Shown here: in pieces, positions 63,703-64,000 of the stretch | How the letters are laid out: each line of letters begins with the position of its first letter | How positions within the stretch are numbered: position 1 is the first letter of the stretch | The notes under the pieces: model-generated | Told to the model about the DNA's origin: nothing | The model's database searches: none | Seen by the model: only the letters and a program-made list of their open reading frames with translations | Position numbers and translations under genes: made by a program | NCBI RefSeq assembly: GCF_036670015.1 | Contig: NZ_CP137636.1 | Location: 2,210,501 to 2,274,500 of the forward strand | Direction of reading: 5' to 3' | Length of the DNA: 64,000 nucleotides | From: Niallia sp. XMNu-256 | GTDB taxonomy: Bacteria > Bacillota > Bacilli > Bacillales > Cytobacillaceae

Positions 63703-63753
63703 AAAAGAGACAGTCTTAACCAATTTTTACAATCATTTGGTTAAAACTGCCTC
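63703..63753 (-). terminator. Terminator/attenuator between yezD and cysH
   Basis: On the minus strand GAGGCAGTTTTAACCAA pairs with TTGGTTAAGACTGTCTC (one mismatch, one wobble), followed by TTTTATAT. It may end the yezD transcript, or act as a leader hairpin for cysH. Confidence 0.75.
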
Positions 63754-63781
63754 TAGTTTCTCTAGTCAGCAATTTATTAAG

Positions 63782-63925
63782 TTATTTAAGTCTTACCTTT
63801 TCAACTTTTTCTAACTGAATTACTTTTCCATCCTGTACAACAAGTGTAATTGAACCATACTTCATATCTTCCAGCATTTGTTTTAGTTGCGTAAAGATGG
63901 CTTCATTTTGATTCTTTTCTCCCAC
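63782..63925 (-). CDS. yezD: YezD-family small protein (DUF2292)
   Basis: A 47-residue protein matching DUF2292/YezD: FTQLKQMLEDMKYGSITLVVQDGKVIQLEK, a helix followed by two strands. The start is GTG 63925, set by GGGGGGAG; a longer frame into the upstream region is unsupported. YezD is tied to sulfur metabolism regulons in Bacillus, consistent with its place upstream of cysH. The upstream control region is cut by the window edge. Confidence 0.85.
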   Translation of the reverse strand: MGEKNQNEAIFTQLKQMLEDMKYGSITLVVQDGKVIQLEKVEKVRLK

Positions 63926-64000
63926 AGTTCTCCCCCCTCGTAATAAGTGGAAATTAGAATAACAGGCAATAATAAATTCCACTTCGGAAAGGTTGCTTAA

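Overview
The window looks like the chromosome of a low-GC, spore-forming Bacillaceae bacterium. The support is AT-rich intergenic DNA, AGGAGG-type ribosome binding sites with frequent TTG/GTG starts, and many Bacillus families: Rtp, RacA, SirA, YozQ, YneF, YnzC, XpaC/TelA, HflX/YnbB and LtaS. It also carries a selenocysteine tRNA, which B. subtilis lacks. No phage, plasmid, CRISPR array, transposase or rRNA is visible.

Left edge, 0-14.7 kb. A clipped gene end and an AbrB-like membrane protein are followed by a homologue of the replication terminator protein Rtp (2.6-3.0 kb). About three quarters of the genes to the right of Rtp are on the minus strand, as expected just beside the replication terminus if leftward forks copy this arm. 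Next come YeeI (YebC family), a two-subunit Rieske ring-hydroxylating dioxygenase with a divergent LysR regulator, oligoendopeptidase F, two VTT-domain membrane proteins around a CAP-domain protein, a ketopantoate-reductase-like enzyme and a DDAH-like hydrolase.

14.7-34.5 kb. An etfB-etfA-fadF operon feeds acyl-CoA electrons to quinone, and a 3-hydroxyacyl-CoA dehydrogenase lies near 34 kb. A phasin-like protein, a stand-alone SIR2 protein with the catalytic pattern of anti-phage NADases, racA, a lipoteichoic acid synthase, ykuK and sdaAB-sdaAA follow. Small uncharacterised genes are mixed with decayed or structured intergenic stretches at 13.6, 22.9, 26.2, 26.8, 28.2 and 30.0 kb.

34.5-44.5 kb. 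selC (tRNA-Sec) is preceded by two degenerate tandem copies of its 3' half. Then comes a block syntenic with B. subtilis: yneK, ccdC, yneI, ccdA, yneF, sirA, tkt, ynzC, yneA and lexA. Three SOS boxes lie between yneA and lexA. A BASS-type transporter is inserted between sirA and tkt, and yneB is absent.

44.5-64 kb. The desK-desR cold-sensing pair is intact, but its target des is split by a frameshift; a palindromic candidate DesR operator survives. glnA, ynbB and hflX follow, without the glnR gene usually found between ynbB and glnA. After these come an ABC ATPase, a DUF523 protein, a Na/Pi cotransporter, a GlcG-like protein, a lipoprotein, xpaC-telA and an assimilatory sulfate operon (yezD, cysH, cysP, sat, cysC, sirB). 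That operon ends without the sumT and sirC genes it carries in B. subtilis, and a gene remnant lies beyond it.
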